NCBI GenBank assembly: GCA_947652115.1
Contig: OX393568.1
Span: forward strand, 23,810,463 to 23,874,462
DNA from: Blastomussa wellsi
Taxonomy: Eukaryota > Cnidaria > Anthozoa > Scleractinia > Plerogyridae
Direction of reading: 5' to 3'
DNA length: 64,000 nucleotides
Shown here: positions 37,542 through 49,508 of the stretch, piece by piece
How positions within the stretch are numbered: the stretch's first letter is position 1
Layout of the letters: every line of letters starts with the position of its first letter
The notes under the pieces: model-generated
What the model was told of the DNA's origin: nothing
Seen by the model: only the letters and a program-made list of their open reading frames with translations
Databases searched by the model: none
Position numbers and translations under genes: made by a program

Positions 37542-39439
37542 TTTACCCAGCCGCGATTTAAAGTCAACGACATTTTGACCGCTTTTATTTATATAAAAAT
37601 CCCATTTTTTCTACAGAAACTTAGAATAAAAACTTTGTTAGACTTTGTTCTTTCCTTCATGTTTTTACTACAAAGATAAAGAAATTGCAGAAATAACTGG
37701 CAATGTTTTGTTATTGATTGTTTTGACCCCGCTTTGGCTTATATGTCACGTGCTAAGGAGCTCTGGTCACGGATGATACATTTTGAAAAGTTTATCTAAA
37801 CTGTTTAATTTTGCCAATTACAATCCTTCTCAATCTTCTTCAGTTCTTCCTTATTTTTTGTCCGTTTGCTGTTGTTGCCTATGTTGTGTTTCAGTTCTAT
37901 CAAGTCTGTCAATTACAATCTTTCTCAATTTTCCTCAGTTGAAGCCATCCTGGTTTCTTCTCTGTTTGTTGTTATCTCTGGTGTTTAAATCCTTAACTTA
38001 GTATTTCTTATTGTTTTAGCAAGGTCCGCATGAGCGTTTTAATAATTGCCATTTCTGATCTACAGTATATCTATAAATAAAGTATTTATGTACTGTAGGT
38101 CTTCCACGAAAACTGCGATACGCGTTCTTTGCATTTCCCGAACAAGTAAAACTTTTGTATAAGAGAAACCTCAGAATGCAGGGAACCACACAAACGTAAT
38201 TTAATAGTCGGTAGTTCTTGTTGTCGGATCTCTTTGTAGAGATGCTCGTACCAGACGTCGCTGTAAGGTGTAGAAGAAAAAACAGTTAAAGCTACAAGGC
38301 TGGTACTACGGCAAAGGACACTTCTAATGGGCCAATATTTCGACAAGTACATCTAGTCTTCTTCAGGGCCAGTGCTGCTATGAAAGAAATAACGCTTTAT
38401 GAATTATTGTGACTTGTAAAAAAAGAAAACGAAGAAAATTTTCGAGATTTTTTAGAACAATTTAAAGATATTTAAGAAAAAAAATCATATATTTAGAACT
38501 GGAATAAAAGACATCGAGAATTCCCGGAAACATTTAGGCGTTTTCACGTGATATTTTGGCTAAGCCTAAACAAACACTGCACATTGACATACTCCTCTGG
38601 GTGCTGGATTGATCCTTTCCTGTAAGGTGAGCCATGCCGCCGTTGTCACAGTTCTGATCCTAACGGCTTTAGAGTGCTTTCACATGGCGTCACGGCGGCC
38701 ATATTGGCGTCCCAAAACCTCCGGGAATTGATCTCTACTGTTATGAAAATGTCATCTTTTGTTTCAATATGGCCGCTTGTCACGTGCGCGTGAAAATAAG
38801 TGGTTTTTTTAGCCGGCAATACACTTTTAACTAAAGAAAGTAAAGTGAAACTAGCTGATAAGTCATGCGAACATCAATATGAGTCAATTGTGCCCGTACG
38901 CCTATCCCACGACAGAGTGATAATTTTGGTTCTTTTGTGTACACCTTTTACAAATTAGTTACACCCTTGCCTATCCCTTTGATGTAATGAGATTGTAGGA
39001 ATAATTGAGAGCCACCGTCATCAGGTCAGTTAAACATTGCATGAGTTTCGCGGTAGAAACTAAAGACCGAAATGCAATCCTATTCCGCGAAAGTATTAAG
39101 TGAGTGATAACACAAGATGACCTTTATTTAAATTTGTACTAAGATGAATTTAGTTTTATTGCTTTGGAGCACGTACAGTTAATTCTAAGGAAGTAGGTAA
39201 ATCATAAGACTACAAGTTGCAAGCTTTATGATTGGTCGTTTGTAAGCTGCCTGAGTACCATAAAGAGTACCCCAAGGATATACAACAGAGAAACGCTTTG
39301 TGAAACTGAGTTGGGCTGACCGCAGATTGCCTCATATTCAGAAGGTAAGGCTATGTTATAGCTATGTTATAGCTACTTCAATCTCCCTAATCATTCTAAG
39401 CAACATATGGCAGTCTGCGGCCTTTCCCTTCACCAAGGA
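37542..39439. other. Non-coding region with MITE
   Basis: Apart from the MITE at 38673-38796 no gene is seen. By position it would lie inside the large intron of IL-17 copy A. Confidence 0.35.
38673..38796. mobile_element. MITE with GTGCTTTCACATGG-type ends
   Basis: The left CTTTCACATGGCGTCACGGC and GGCCATATTGG are mirrored by CAATATGGCCGC and GTGCGCGTGAAAA on the right. It is non-coding. Confidence 0.55.
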
Positions 39440-39734
39440 AACACGGAAAGCCGTAAAACTCTAGAACAAAAATTTATTTTTCAAATCGGCACTCTTAATC
39501 CTCACGGTATCAACGAACGCTTTTCATTCAACTAATTTATTCCGAAGTTTTCACGTTACCAGGCACCAGCCAATAGCGAAGCTCTATCTTTCTGTATATA
39601 AAAACACACGACGCACAATTCCTTGATTCGCTCCCACGAAGGGCTAACGCTCGAAACGTCAGCTCTTGAATCTTTTTACGGTGGCCAATTGACATTATCA
39701 ACCGAGTTGATAAAACCAAATTATATTGTTATAC

Positions 39735-39779
<45 letters not shown>

Positions 39780-39790
39780 CTTTTCTAGAG
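39440..39790 (+). mobile_element. Penelope-like element 3' fragment
   Basis: The plus strand encodes the last codons of a retroelement ORF (KTLEQKFIFQIGTLNPHG, stop at 39534-39536). The hammerhead-like box CACGAAGGGCTAACGCTCGAAACGTC follows near 39634, with the shared tail to CTTACCCCCTC. The same ~350-bp unit lies inverted at 57903-58255. Confidence 0.65.
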
Positions 39791-40226
39791 TCTAGTTATC
39801 AACGCGCCAATAAACATACTCAAATAAACAATCCAACTCTCCTCACTGAGGTACAAACAACGCGAGAAAGGAATACAAGACCGGTTTAAAAGGTTTAATG
39901 CAGTACTCGTTTTCCTTCTGACCACGTGTATAAGTTTTAAAAAATAAAAAAGCCGTGGAAAGTCAGATTTCAGGAAAGAAGACGTACAGTTTTAGTAATC
40001 ATTTATAATAAAAGTGTGCTAAAAGTGGAACGCTTTTACTTGAAGCTAAATGAAGCTTACCCGAGAAACAGGTCAACTGTGGAGTATAAAGTTCTTTTAT
40101 TAATTTTACATTGTCAGATTGTAAAACTTTGATACTCATATACATGATTGTGATACTTTTCATTCCACAGTTTTTGCGAGCTTGTGTGTTTCGATCACTT
40201 CTTCCATTCTCACGGCCGGTCAAACC

Positions 40227-41644
40227 ATGAACGTACCAAGACCTCAAGACGCTCATCATGCAGGGATCAAACACGATATACCGCCTTGTATAGAAACCGA
40301 CTGTGTGTTACCGGAGTGTGTTAACAAGAAGCTAATGAAAATGAAAAACAGCAAGACCAGGAGAAAGAAACCTGACAGAAGACCAAAGTACGTCACTTAA
40401 CTTTTTAACTAATTTTGTTATTGCGTGAGAGGGGTAGTGTTACTTTATACCAATAATGAACTCAGTCAGTTTCAACACCCCCTCCCCTCTTTACTGTACC
40501 ACAGTCTCTTATTCTGTATTTCTGTCCTTTGCGTGGAGAAAACTTGAAGGAATTCTCAGTTGAACAGTAAACTAAACGGGCGGCATTTAACACAACCCTA
40601 ATAGTGTTGCTTTTCTACGGAACAATCTACCTGAGGATGGGAACGGGACGGGAACTGACGCATAGCGCAGCGTACTTCAGTTTTTTTGAACCCTAAAACG
40701 TGCCATATTATTTATGCCTGATCAGTACACAGCCATCACGGAATGGCAGCGTTTGTTATTAGCCTTTGACGCCTAAAATTGTTTGTGCTGTGGCCTATCC
40801 TAATTTCAGACAGCATGTGGGTCACTCCTGCCTTTCAAATGATTCCCTCTCTCCGCACATCAAGGTTAACTGTCCGGTTTTTTTTATGCAGTTCCGTCAG
40901 CACATGTAAATGTAAAACCATGAGATTAACGCGTCTGAATTCCTTAACATTAGGAGCTGCGTGGACCACAGCACAAAGATGAATATTGCCAGAACTGGCG
41001 AAAGTACCAGTCATGCGCCGTGGAAAGACGATCTTGACGATATTCTCAACATTCTGGGGCAGTCGGAGAATCTTCACACTACTCGTGTTTCACAAGCAGA
41101 CTTTGACAATGAGTTGTTCCTCTTTCAAGATTCAACAAAGCTTTCAACCTTACCATGCCCTGATCACTGGGGGGAAATGCAGAGTACTCCCCGTCCTGAA
41201 ATAACAGTCCAGTCCGATTTTCCTGTTATTCCAGTAAGTCAGCACGTGGAAAATCTAACCAACTCGGTTGAAGTTGCAAGTTACGCTCCTAGCGCAAAGG
41301 TTACAGATCCTCTCAATCAGTCTATACACCATGCTAGTGCTCACAACTCCCCGTACATTATGAATCGTGTGGTGTGTGGAAGAGAAGAAAGCTCGCCGGA
41401 AAATTATTTTTGTTCGAAACGCGCCTCTGGTAGAGAAGATACTCGGAGACAACCAACTAGTTCCACACAACAGACGCCCAACAAGCTGTTTGGAATTCTT
41501 TCTCTTATCCTTCAGGCTTTTAATAGTCCCTTGACAGCAGAACTTGAAGAATGTTATATAGGTGCACTGCAGAGAGCTCTCGCGGAGATTCAAGAGGTGA
41601 CAGCAAATTTTAACAATGCTAAAACGCAACACATTTATCACTGA
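40227..41644 (+). CDS. Unrecognised two-exon gene, basic N-terminus
   Basis: Exon 1 is 40227-40387 (ATG at 40227; exon may begin after the CCACAG at ~40170) and exon 2 is 40954-41644. The donor AAA/gtacgt and acceptor TTAG fit, and the phase-2 junction keeps the frame, giving 283 residues. The N-terminal part has three to four Cys and a strongly basic stretch (KKLMKMKNSKTRRKKPDRRP) like a nuclear localisation signal. The rest is Ser/Thr/Asn-rich with a short acidic-hydrophobic motif (DDLDDILNILGQ), and ends in a predicted helix (LFGILSLILQAFNSPL). This looks like a transcriptional co-regulator, but I recognise no family. It lies inside the putative large intron of IL-17 copy A, in the opposite orientation. 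Confidence 0.55.
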
Positions 41645-42622
41645 TGAAGAGTAAATAAAAAAAAAACAAAGTAAACTGCTTGAGTACTGTCCATAACTTT
41701 CTGTCGGCTTACGACAAAATGTTCTCTAGTATTTCTAGTTCCTAAGCCCGTGTAAATCTTTTAAAGTATCTGTTTTTCTAAAAATCAACATTCCAGACTA
41801 TAAACACCAACGTGAATAAAACTCTCTCTCCAATCCATTTGTTTCAACACATTTTAAAGTTGTTTCTGATGACGCGCAACTTTCACCCAGCTAATCCCCA
41901 GTCTACTCCATTTGGGAGGACTGGGGCGTTTCCGACTTTCGTCATTATTGATTTATTGTAGATAATAGATTGATATCGGTTTTACTCTTCTTGTTCTACG
42001 CGGCTCGGTTGCTTCAATGATGGGGTCTTTAACCTAGACAGAGAAAATCTGCAGTTGTAATTATTATAAAAGTAATTATAAAATTCATAAAACAAAGTTT
42101 AACGCTTTTAGCAACTGACATATATATTGACAGACAATGAGCAAAGATCTCTTTAACTTGACAATGGTATTCCCTTTTTCCGGACGCCAAAATGTCAAAA
42201 TCTCCAACTGTGAGTTTCCTTAGCTTCCTTTCGGGATAGGTTTGTTATCTAATCAAGCTAAGTCCCGTAGCTCTCCCACATGCCCGTGCCTACTCTATTT
42301 AGTGCGCAGTGTTTGTAATCTCAAGCTGTAGTATCTTTTTCCTTTTCCGCCACCAGTTAGGTACACGATATTAAGTTATATAAACGAATTAAATCTAGAA
42401 GAAAGGAAAATCCAAAAACGAAACGATCAATACACATACATATGTGATCCGGTAAGAAAACCACAGTTAATACTGAAAAAAAAACGCTATCGTAGCCTGA
42501 AAACTGTTACGTTGTCAAGAATAATCGCGATATACATTTTGTCCACATTACCAACACATTATCAAGGAGATAAGTTATAAAATTCGACTGTTAAAGTCAC
42601 AGAAAAGCTAGTCGAATCTTAC
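41645..42622. other. Non-coding region
   Basis: No gene was seen. It is AT-rich sequence upstream of the small IL-17 exon. Confidence 0.35.
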
Positions 42623-42643
42623 CTTTTTACAACAAAAGCCCAT
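42623..42643 (-). other. Putative exon 1 of IL-17 copy A (7 codons)
   Basis: The minus strand reads ATG, encodes MGFCCKK, and ends at a gtaaga donor. The same seven-codon, phase-0 first exon occurs in copy B (MISSCEK, 45916-45896) and copy C (MGFYCKR, 50444-50464). Upstream DNA here (42650-43010) resembles that upstream of copy B (45930-46500). Confidence 0.6.
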
Positions 42644-43174
42644 TTTCAAGGTTACGTTTGTTTGTTTGTTATGTGAACTACATTTCTGTCACGTTATTTT
42701 CTTTTTCCTCAAATTCCAAAACTTACTTCTGCGCTTTTGAAAAGTGATTTTCCGTTTACCCACTTAATAAAATATTAATTTGATAAAAGGACTTTTAGTT
42801 ATCCTGGTTTACAGCTTTTTTTATACAATTTCTTGGCCAGCATTTTTTAAACGTGGACACAGAAAAAATTTAAAGTTAGCTTGGGGCTTTAAAAATATGA
42901 ACAAGTGTTTCACCATTGTGTCGTGTAGTAGTCATTTTTAAATCATTTTTACCTGTCCGGAAACACCTTTGATATTGCTTAATGTTTTATCAAAATTAAA
43001 GACGTGGTTATGATTATGTATTAAAAATTTACGTCACAGAAGTTGACGTGCTTTCAACTTCGTTTAATTTAGTTCTATCGGATTCCGGTTCCGGGTTAAA
43101 ATTAGTTCGTCTTTAGCCAACTGAGAATAGATAACACTTAAGATTCACTTATCGCCAAGTTAAAGTTTTATTAG

Positions 43175-43179
<5 letters not shown>

Positions 43180-43219
<40 letters not shown>

Positions 43220-43330
43220 GTATAACAATATAATTTGGTTTTATCTACTGGGTTGATAATGTGAATTGGCCACCGTAAAGAGATTCAAGAGCTGACGTTT
43301 CGAGCGTTAGCCCTTTGTCGGAGCGAACTC
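43180..43330 (-). repeat. Penelope-like terminal fragment, inverted
   Basis: This is the inverted counterpart of 39633-39790, containing CTGACGTTTCGAGCGTTAG. Together they flank the gene at 40227 as an inverted pair. Confidence 0.6.
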
Positions 43331-43385
43331 GTCGGAACTCGTGTCTACGTTACATGTAACTGGATTTTTCGTTTTTTCTTAGCTT

Positions 43386-43435
43386 CCTGTAGCCTGCGTC
43401 GCAGACGGACAAAACCGCCGGTATAGTCCGTCTGC
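43386..43435. repeat. Short palindromic repeat CGCAGACGGAC
   Basis: GCGTCGCAGACGGAC is followed closely by GTCCGTCTGCGCAACG. It is a small inverted repeat of MITE type. Confidence 0.4.
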
Positions 43436-43638
43436 GCAACGGCTCCCAAAAGCTTAGTTCCGTTTACAAGAATCTGTGTATTCATTTCTGATTGGCTAGT
43501 ATCATATTGCTTTCTATCGAGCTTTTCGATTGGTCCAATTTTAATTTACTCCACGTGCAGTAGACTTGCAGTCAACTGTGCAGTCACGTAACGAGTTATT
43601 TCTTGTTTTCCCAGTGAAAACAAAACGACGGAGGTCGA

Positions 43639-43822
43639 ATGTTTGAAATCGATCAACTTCTACTAGAACGAGAAAACACACTAAAGACATTTCTCGGAGG
43701 CCACAATGTATTCGTGAATTTGACAACAGGATACGGCAAATCTTTTACTTTCCAGTGTCTTTCCACCGGAAGCGCTCGTGGTTCCAGTGTTGTGATATTG
43801 CTGTTGCGATCGCTTATACACC
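43639..43822 (+). pseudogene. RecQ-like helicase fragment
   Basis: MFEIDQLLLERENTLKTFL and NVFVNLTTGYGKSFTFQCL match the start of cnidarian RecQ-type helicases with their Walker A (GYGKS). Then residues are missing and ARGSSVV...LRSL resumes before the frame runs into repeat-like DNA. Only ~60 residues survive, so it is a gene relic. Confidence 0.6.
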
Positions 43823-44533
43823 GAATGCAAATATGGCGGAGCACTCGGTTGTCGCCCGGGACGAGTCGCATGAAAGCGAGGCTAGTCAGTCTTTCTTGAC
43901 CAGAAAGTCTTGCTTCGTTTTGTTTCGCACTCCCTTGGCGTTTTTGTGTTCCTGGGTGCCAACAAAAGGGAGTAAAATCTTCCATTACAGAGAAAGTGTT
44001 TTTTTTTTCAGTTTCCCCGTTCACCTTTGAGGGGAAAACACACAAAGTAAAACACGTGCAATGTAGCTCACGATCGCCTTAAAAGAAGTCTTAAAAGAAG
44101 TGACATCACTAAAATCACCAAGAACTTTAGATTTCATCTTGAAAAAGTCAGGCTGACCTTTTCTAGCTTGGCCCTTAGCTTGCGGCTTGGAAAAATAGCT
44201 AAAAACTAATTGTGGTTACCCACATCTTTCAAACATTTACTTGATATATCTCCCTCTTGATGTTCCAGGCGTATTTCATGAATTAGTGAGAGTACTCAGG
44301 CATCATTTAAGTGTTGTTTTACTGAAAAATCAGAAAAATCCCCTGTCAGTGCTCGTTAAGGGAACTCATTGTCCATCTCAGTGGGTGTGAACTGTTACAG
44401 CACATGACAGCAAAGTGACTTCGACAGGAACTGACCAGACAAATATACGCGAACACTGAATATATTAAATAAGCTTTATTAGAAATTCAGGAGAACTCGT
44501 AAGTGAATATTGAAAAAAGAAACAAACAAACAA

Positions 44534-44572
44534 ATAAACAAACAAGTAAATAAATAAATAAATAAATAAATC
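44534..44572. repeat. AAAT microsatellite
   Basis: This is a run of TAAATAAATAAA repeats. Confidence 0.8.
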
Positions 44573-44888
44573 TGAGAGTGATACATGTGTCTATTTTATG
44601 AAATCCTATATCTTTCTATACAAGTATCATATACTTTTGTCACCGTCAATAAGTTGTTCAATATATCAAAATATTTGATTTTAGTATATTCTCAGCTCCG
44701 ACTATTGCATTTCTAGCTTTTTGATTGGCTAAAAAACTCCGACTATGAGCCAATAGTCGGAGTTTTACGTCATATGGAAAATAGTGCGCCAAGTTTTTAG
44801 CTTCAGGCCTCTATAATGGCCGACACTGGCACGTTTCAGGAGCTGTCTCCCACAAAAATTCAAGAGATATGGTTTGAGAATTTACTAA

Positions 44889-45003
44889 AACAATTATTCC
44901 ATTCGCCCTTGTTGGATGTGAAGTGATTATAACCAACTCGCGCTACGCGCTCGTTGGTTATTTTATCACTTCATATCCAACGCGGGCTCATGGAATAATT
45001 GTT
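44889..45003. mobile_element. Short palindromic MITE
   Basis: AACAATTATTCCAT at the left is inverted as ATGGAATAATTGTT at the right, and GTTGGATGTGAAGTGAT is inverted as ATCACTTCATATCCAAC. The centre CTCGCGCTACGCGC is itself palindromic. Confidence 0.7.
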
Positions 45004-45067
45004 ATATAGTTAAGTCGTTATGATACAGGTCAATACATCCGGTGATGATAATTACACCGGCTTCCTA

Positions 45068-45916
45068 TCAGGGATCGTAAACAAATGCCACCGGAAGTTC
45101 AACCACTGTCCATTTCCAAACTGTCTGTCCTGTTCTGACGTCACACCTCTGCACCAGTCCCCTGTGGTAATAGAACACTGCACGGCAGCAATGCCCACAA
45201 TCAGGACAAACGGCCTTGGTCAGGAATCGAGGGACACGATCTGGGTTGTCGTCCTGGCTCCAACTCCAAGGGCACTTTGAGGTTCCTGGCATCTTTGCAC
45301 TGACGTCGCGACTAACACGGAGAGGAATTTTCAGAGATGACTTCAGCGAGGCTAAAGGTTTCTCAACGAACATGAAATTACGGCGGAGACGTTTCAGGAT
45401 CTTTTGAGGTTTTTGATGGACTTCTGGGCAGGAGATTTGGAGCGATGAAGAAATGACGCTGAACAATACAGCGATAGCAAATAGCTGAAATCGAGAAAAA
45501 AAATGATGAGATTTAATTTCTTTTTGCAAATTTGCGGGGAAACAGTCGTAACAAGTTGGCTTGAGTAAGGAATGCTATATGAAGAGTTCCGACCACAAAA
45601 AAGAAATCCGATCAAACATAGAAACAGACGTTTCTAAGAGTGATCACTGTCTAATTTCTCCACACTATTGGTAGATTGTAAAGCCAATCTCGGGTGATGA
45701 GAAAACAGAAAATCTCAAGTGGAAGTGCACATGTTGCTCACTGATAATTACAAAGCATTGTCTTAGATGCCTTAACATTGTCCTAGACGATACCGATGGA
45801 GAAGAAAATGCGCGAGTGTTGATTAGCAAGCTAAGATAGAACTAGACTGTAATAGGCTAGAAAAGAAAAGAAAGGGAAAGCTTTGAGATTCTCACCTTTT
45901 CACAAGAACTGATCAT
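45068..45916 (-). CDS. IL-17-like cytokine copy B
   Basis: Exon 1 is 45916-45896 (seven codons, MISSCEK, donor gtgaga) and exon 2 is 45484-45068, joined in phase 0 for about 145 residues. The hydrophobic LFAIAVLFSVISSSLQ completes a signal peptide split by the intron. The mature part has a basic segment, then KCPWSWSQDDNPDRVPRF and AVCPDCGHCCRAVF with the Cys pattern of IL-17 cystine-knot cytokines, and a C-terminal RCDVRTGQTVWKW. The hallmark W-x(7)-DR-x-P region is intact. It would be a secreted immune signal. Confidence 0.85.
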
Positions 45917-47212
45917 TTTCAAGCTTGCACCGCTCTTGTAAAAATTTTTAGGGTGAAATTCTGAAGATGCGATGTTGAACTTACTTATCGTCATGCTGAA
46001 GTTGACCTGCTTTTATACTCACAGTTATGGCTTGTGTAATTTCACTTTAATTTGTTCTAGCGAAATTTGCACCTGAAAATGGTGTTTTCCCTTGTTTTAT
46101 GTGAGTGATCTTCTTTTTCCTTTTTCTTTTTTCCGAGAGTTTCAAAACTTACTGTTATGCGAAAAGTGATTTTCCATTTACGCATTTAATTAAAGAATGA
46201 CTTTGCGAAAGAGGAGAAACGCGGTTTCGTTTGCCATAGTATACAACACTCCTATACATATTTTCTAATCCAGATTATTTGAAAAGAAGGCTTTAAATTA
46301 CATTTTTTTTTTCGCGTGGCTTAGTGTTTTAAGAAGTAAATTAAACTCATGTTTAACACTGCAATTTTATGCCGACTAGTATTTTACACCATTGCGTCTT
46401 TTAGTCGTCATTTTTCATCAATATTTATTTCGGGGAAACACCCTTGATATTGTGTGCTCTTTTATCAATGTTTCCACCAAATTACAGACGTGGAAATGAT
46501 TTAAATTCAAAATGCTAATTACCAACGTTAAACACTTGCGTCAAAGAGGTTCATGCACGCATGTGCTTTGACAGTTTGTTTTCAAGCTTCCGGATCTAAA
46601 ATTATTGAAAGCCCGGAAAAAAAATAACGTAAAGGTATATTTTTATCAGACGTGTTAATGTTAATTTTTAGATATGAACTTGATTTCTCAAGTTTTCTAA
46701 ACTTCCTGCGGGATAATTATATTGTACGCACGTGCATCTGGAATTCTAAATTATGCATGTCTGAAGAAGACGTGCAATTTTGCATAACATTCGTTCTGTT
46801 ATTCTTACTTGTGAAATTTCTTCCGAGGTCTGAAAACTACGTGTACTAAAAGTTGGCGCAGTTTAGTTGTGACACACAGAACTTTCAAGTAGTTCTATAT
46901 CTTTGCGTATAATATTTCAGTTGTTATAAAGTTGTTTACAATTTATCATTCAGCTACGGACGAGTGGTCAAACACCCACGTTGCCCCTTTCACGTTTGCA
47001 CCGCATTTAATCACAAAGCTTTTAAAAAAGTAAATCTGCTTTTAATTTGAACAAAATGTTTCGCTTCCAGTTAAAAGTAGAAAAACATCTTTCCTAAGCC
47101 TTCAACTGTACAATTAATGATCAGATATATGATAAATCAGATATACATATTGGTTATGCATCGTGTTTATGAATCCTAAATTGTGCAGTAAACGTCTTGA
47201 TTGAATAGTGAC

Positions 47213-47377
47213 AATAAAAAATAACAGTATTTTTGGAGTGCTTTCTATTACTTAAAGAAACAAACGTTTCGGGGATACCCCTTTCATCAGTGTTTATGAT
47301 GAAGGGTTTATCCCAGAAACGTTTGTTTCTTTAAGTAATAGAAAGCACTCCAAAAAGACTGTTTATTTTTTATTGTT
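47213..47377. repeat. Inverted pair of hammerhead-like repeats
   Basis: Two ~75-bp arms meet head to head. The minus strand has CTGATGA, a GGGGTATCCCC stem-loop, then GAAACGTTTG, which is a hammerhead ribozyme core layout. The plus strand has TGATGAAGGGTTTATCCCA, then GAAACGTTTG. This is typical of Penelope-like terminal repeats. Confidence 0.6.
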
Positions 47378-47418
47378 ATTTCGCTTGAGTGCTAAGCCAC
47401 CATCAAACGAGTCAAAAT

Positions 47419-47801
47419 CCCGAGGGGGGAGGGTACTCCCATAAATTTTTGGGATAGGTGTGTGCCGCGAAGGTTCTAAACTCTGACCCTATTTAAGGAT
47501 AAAGCAAACGGCAAGGAAAAAACAAAAACTAAGAAAAGTGTAAACAGGTCAACTTTTAGTCGTTCCGTAACATTTTCAGTTCTACAGACCGATTCTTTTT
47601 CGTTTAGCGTGTTGTTTACGCACTGCAATTCGCAAAGTAGCTAAATAATACAATTTAGGTACCCCATCTAAGGATCACATCGTGAAGAATGCTAAAAGAA
47701 GCAGAAATGATACCCTATTTAAGGAACGAGAACCTCGGAAAACCATACCCTATCCCGTGGCACATACCTATAAAGCCCATATATGGGAGTACCCCCCCGG
47801 G
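47419..47801. mobile_element. TIR element with CCCGGGGGGTACTCCC-type ends
   Basis: CCCGAGGGGGGAGGGTACTC at the left is inverted as GAGTACCCCCCCGGG at the right, with matching inner blocks (GGGATAGGTGTGTGCC versus GGCACATACC). A similar right half is seen near 63490-63530. It is non-coding. Confidence 0.65.
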
Positions 47802-47893
47802 TAAAAAAAACTAGGCGGCAGGGGGCTGCGACGATCATAAGGACAAGTTGTTGCAACAGTTCACCTCGTGTAAAACGATGATTTTTTATAAAT

Positions 47894-47911
47894 AATAATA
47901 ATAATAATAAC

Positions 47912-47975
<64 letters not shown>
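47894..47975. repeat. AAT trinucleotide microsatellite
   Basis: About 27 AAT units with two AAC interruptions. The poly-Leu minus-strand ORF across it is an artefact. Confidence 0.9.
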
Positions 47976-47976
<1 letters not shown>

Positions 47977-48164
47977 TCAAGTTATTTAAGTGTCAATGTA
48001 TTTAGCACTGCTGTGCTAATTGGCGTCACTGTAAATGCATAAACAATATTGTAAAGGAAACAGAAAGTTGTTAAAAACCCCAACTGGCAGGAGGCAGACC
48101 AGTTTTTTACAAAGAGTGAAGGAGTTGAATTCGAGACCACCGAACACAAATACGTTTTAATAGC

Positions 48165-48240
48165 AGGGAGGAGGACTAGAACCCGGGACCTCCGGATTTC
48201 AGGTCCAGCGCCCTGGCCACTAGGCCACGCTCTCCTCCTA
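48165..48240 (-). repeat. tRNA-derived SINE head
   Basis: The minus strand reads GCGTGGCCTAGTGGCCAGGG (A box) and GGGTTCTAGTCC (B box) with tRNA spacing. It is a SINE, not a functional tRNA, since the acceptor arms do not pair. Confidence 0.6.
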
Positions 48241-49242
48241 AATTTTCTTTGTAGCTGCGACAGCATTTTGTGACTGTGATAAGTTACAGGAATTCAAGCC
48301 TGTGCTTGGTAGGTTGCAGTATACACGGGGCGACCTGTTGCTGTGTTGTCGTCTATTGTGTCCTGTCCTTAATGGGTGACGTTAGCAGAATACTAATTAT
48401 ATTAGAAAGCCGCAGGTCTTCTCAGGAGGGGGTGCGCACCCTGTACCCTCCCCCTAGATCCGCCCCTGAGAAATATTGGAGCAGACACCCGTTGTGAGGT
48501 TGTCATGGAAACAGTTTAGCCTCGAGACCTGTTTTTGAGAGTAACATTTCCAGTTTTGTCTTAACCAAGGATCATCCATTCCCAACAGGCTAATGAGTAG
48601 AGTTACGATGATATGGGCAGCATGTGTGTTCTGAGCAGAACCTTCTGTTCCACTTCAAAGGGTTGCAAATGAAGATATTTGTTTTTTGACAGAGAGAGAC
48701 TGGAGCAAAGAGTGTTGCCATGGCAAGGGTACAGCGGGTGTCATTTTGTTTTTTTGAGAAGTACATTTCCGGTGCCAAGTTTGAGAAACACTGCTCCAAT
48801 ATTTCTAGAGATATTCCTTATTCAGTGCTGTACTACAGTTCGTGGAACGATTTATGACGTCATCACATTCCTCATTTGCATAATACAAAAATGCAAAGAA
48901 AAGAAGACATTTTAAAAAGAGAAACGCCATTCTTCTTTAGTTTGAAAAGCCTTTCAAATAAGCAGCAATTTTTTTTCTTCATAGGCACTTTAACTGATAA
49001 TCATGTTACAATCCTTACACTCTTTGTTCGCAATATTTATCCCGTCATGCTTGAAAGGAACCATGCAAAACTGATGCTGCAATAAAACGCCTGGGCCCAG
49101 TTGTTCGAAGGCCAGTTAGTGCTATCTCTAGGTTAAATTTTAATCCGGGTTTCTTTGTCTTTTGTTCAAAAGCACTTTTCTCTTTTCGTTTTGGAGCAGC
49201 GAATTCTAAACAAAAAGAATTAAACTGAATTTGATTTAAAAT

Positions 49243-49439
49243 ATAACACAAACAGCGGTGATAAACATTTTAATAAAATTCATTTTATAAACTTGACGTT
49301 TCGTATGCTAGTGAAAATACATTTTCAAAAGTGTAATCGTTAAAATTACACTTTTGAAAATGTATTTTCACTAGCGTACGAAACGTCAAGTTTATAAAAT
49401 GAATTTTATTAAAATGTTTATCACCGCTGTTTGTGTTAT
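49243..49439. mobile_element. Near-perfect 197-bp palindrome
   Basis: Arms of ~95 bp run from ATAACACAAACAGCGGTG to CACCGCTGTTTGTGTTAT with one or two mismatches. The arms contain CTTGACGTTTCGTA and its complement, a Penelope-like GAAACGTCAAG box, so this may be two fused terminal repeats. Confidence 0.75.
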
Positions 49440-49508
49440 GTTTTTATCAAGCTACGATGGCCGAAGAGTTTATATAAACTGAAATTGCTTTTTAAGCTTC
49501 ACTGATCT

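Larger units (their letters stand above)
46000..49242. other. Repeat-rich non-coding stretch
   Basis: It contains the inverted Penelope-like pair (47213-47377), a TIR element (47419-47801), a trinucleotide run and a SINE. The upstream part to ~46620 resembles 42650-43090, so the promoter region of the IL-17 copies is duplicated. No gene is recognised. Confidence 0.4.

Noticed and set aside
47719..47976. Poly-Leu ORF on the minus strand
   Set aside because: It is the AAT microsatellite read in one frame.
48165..48240. tRNA gene
   Set aside because: A and B boxes are present but the acceptor stem does not pair; it fits a SINE head.
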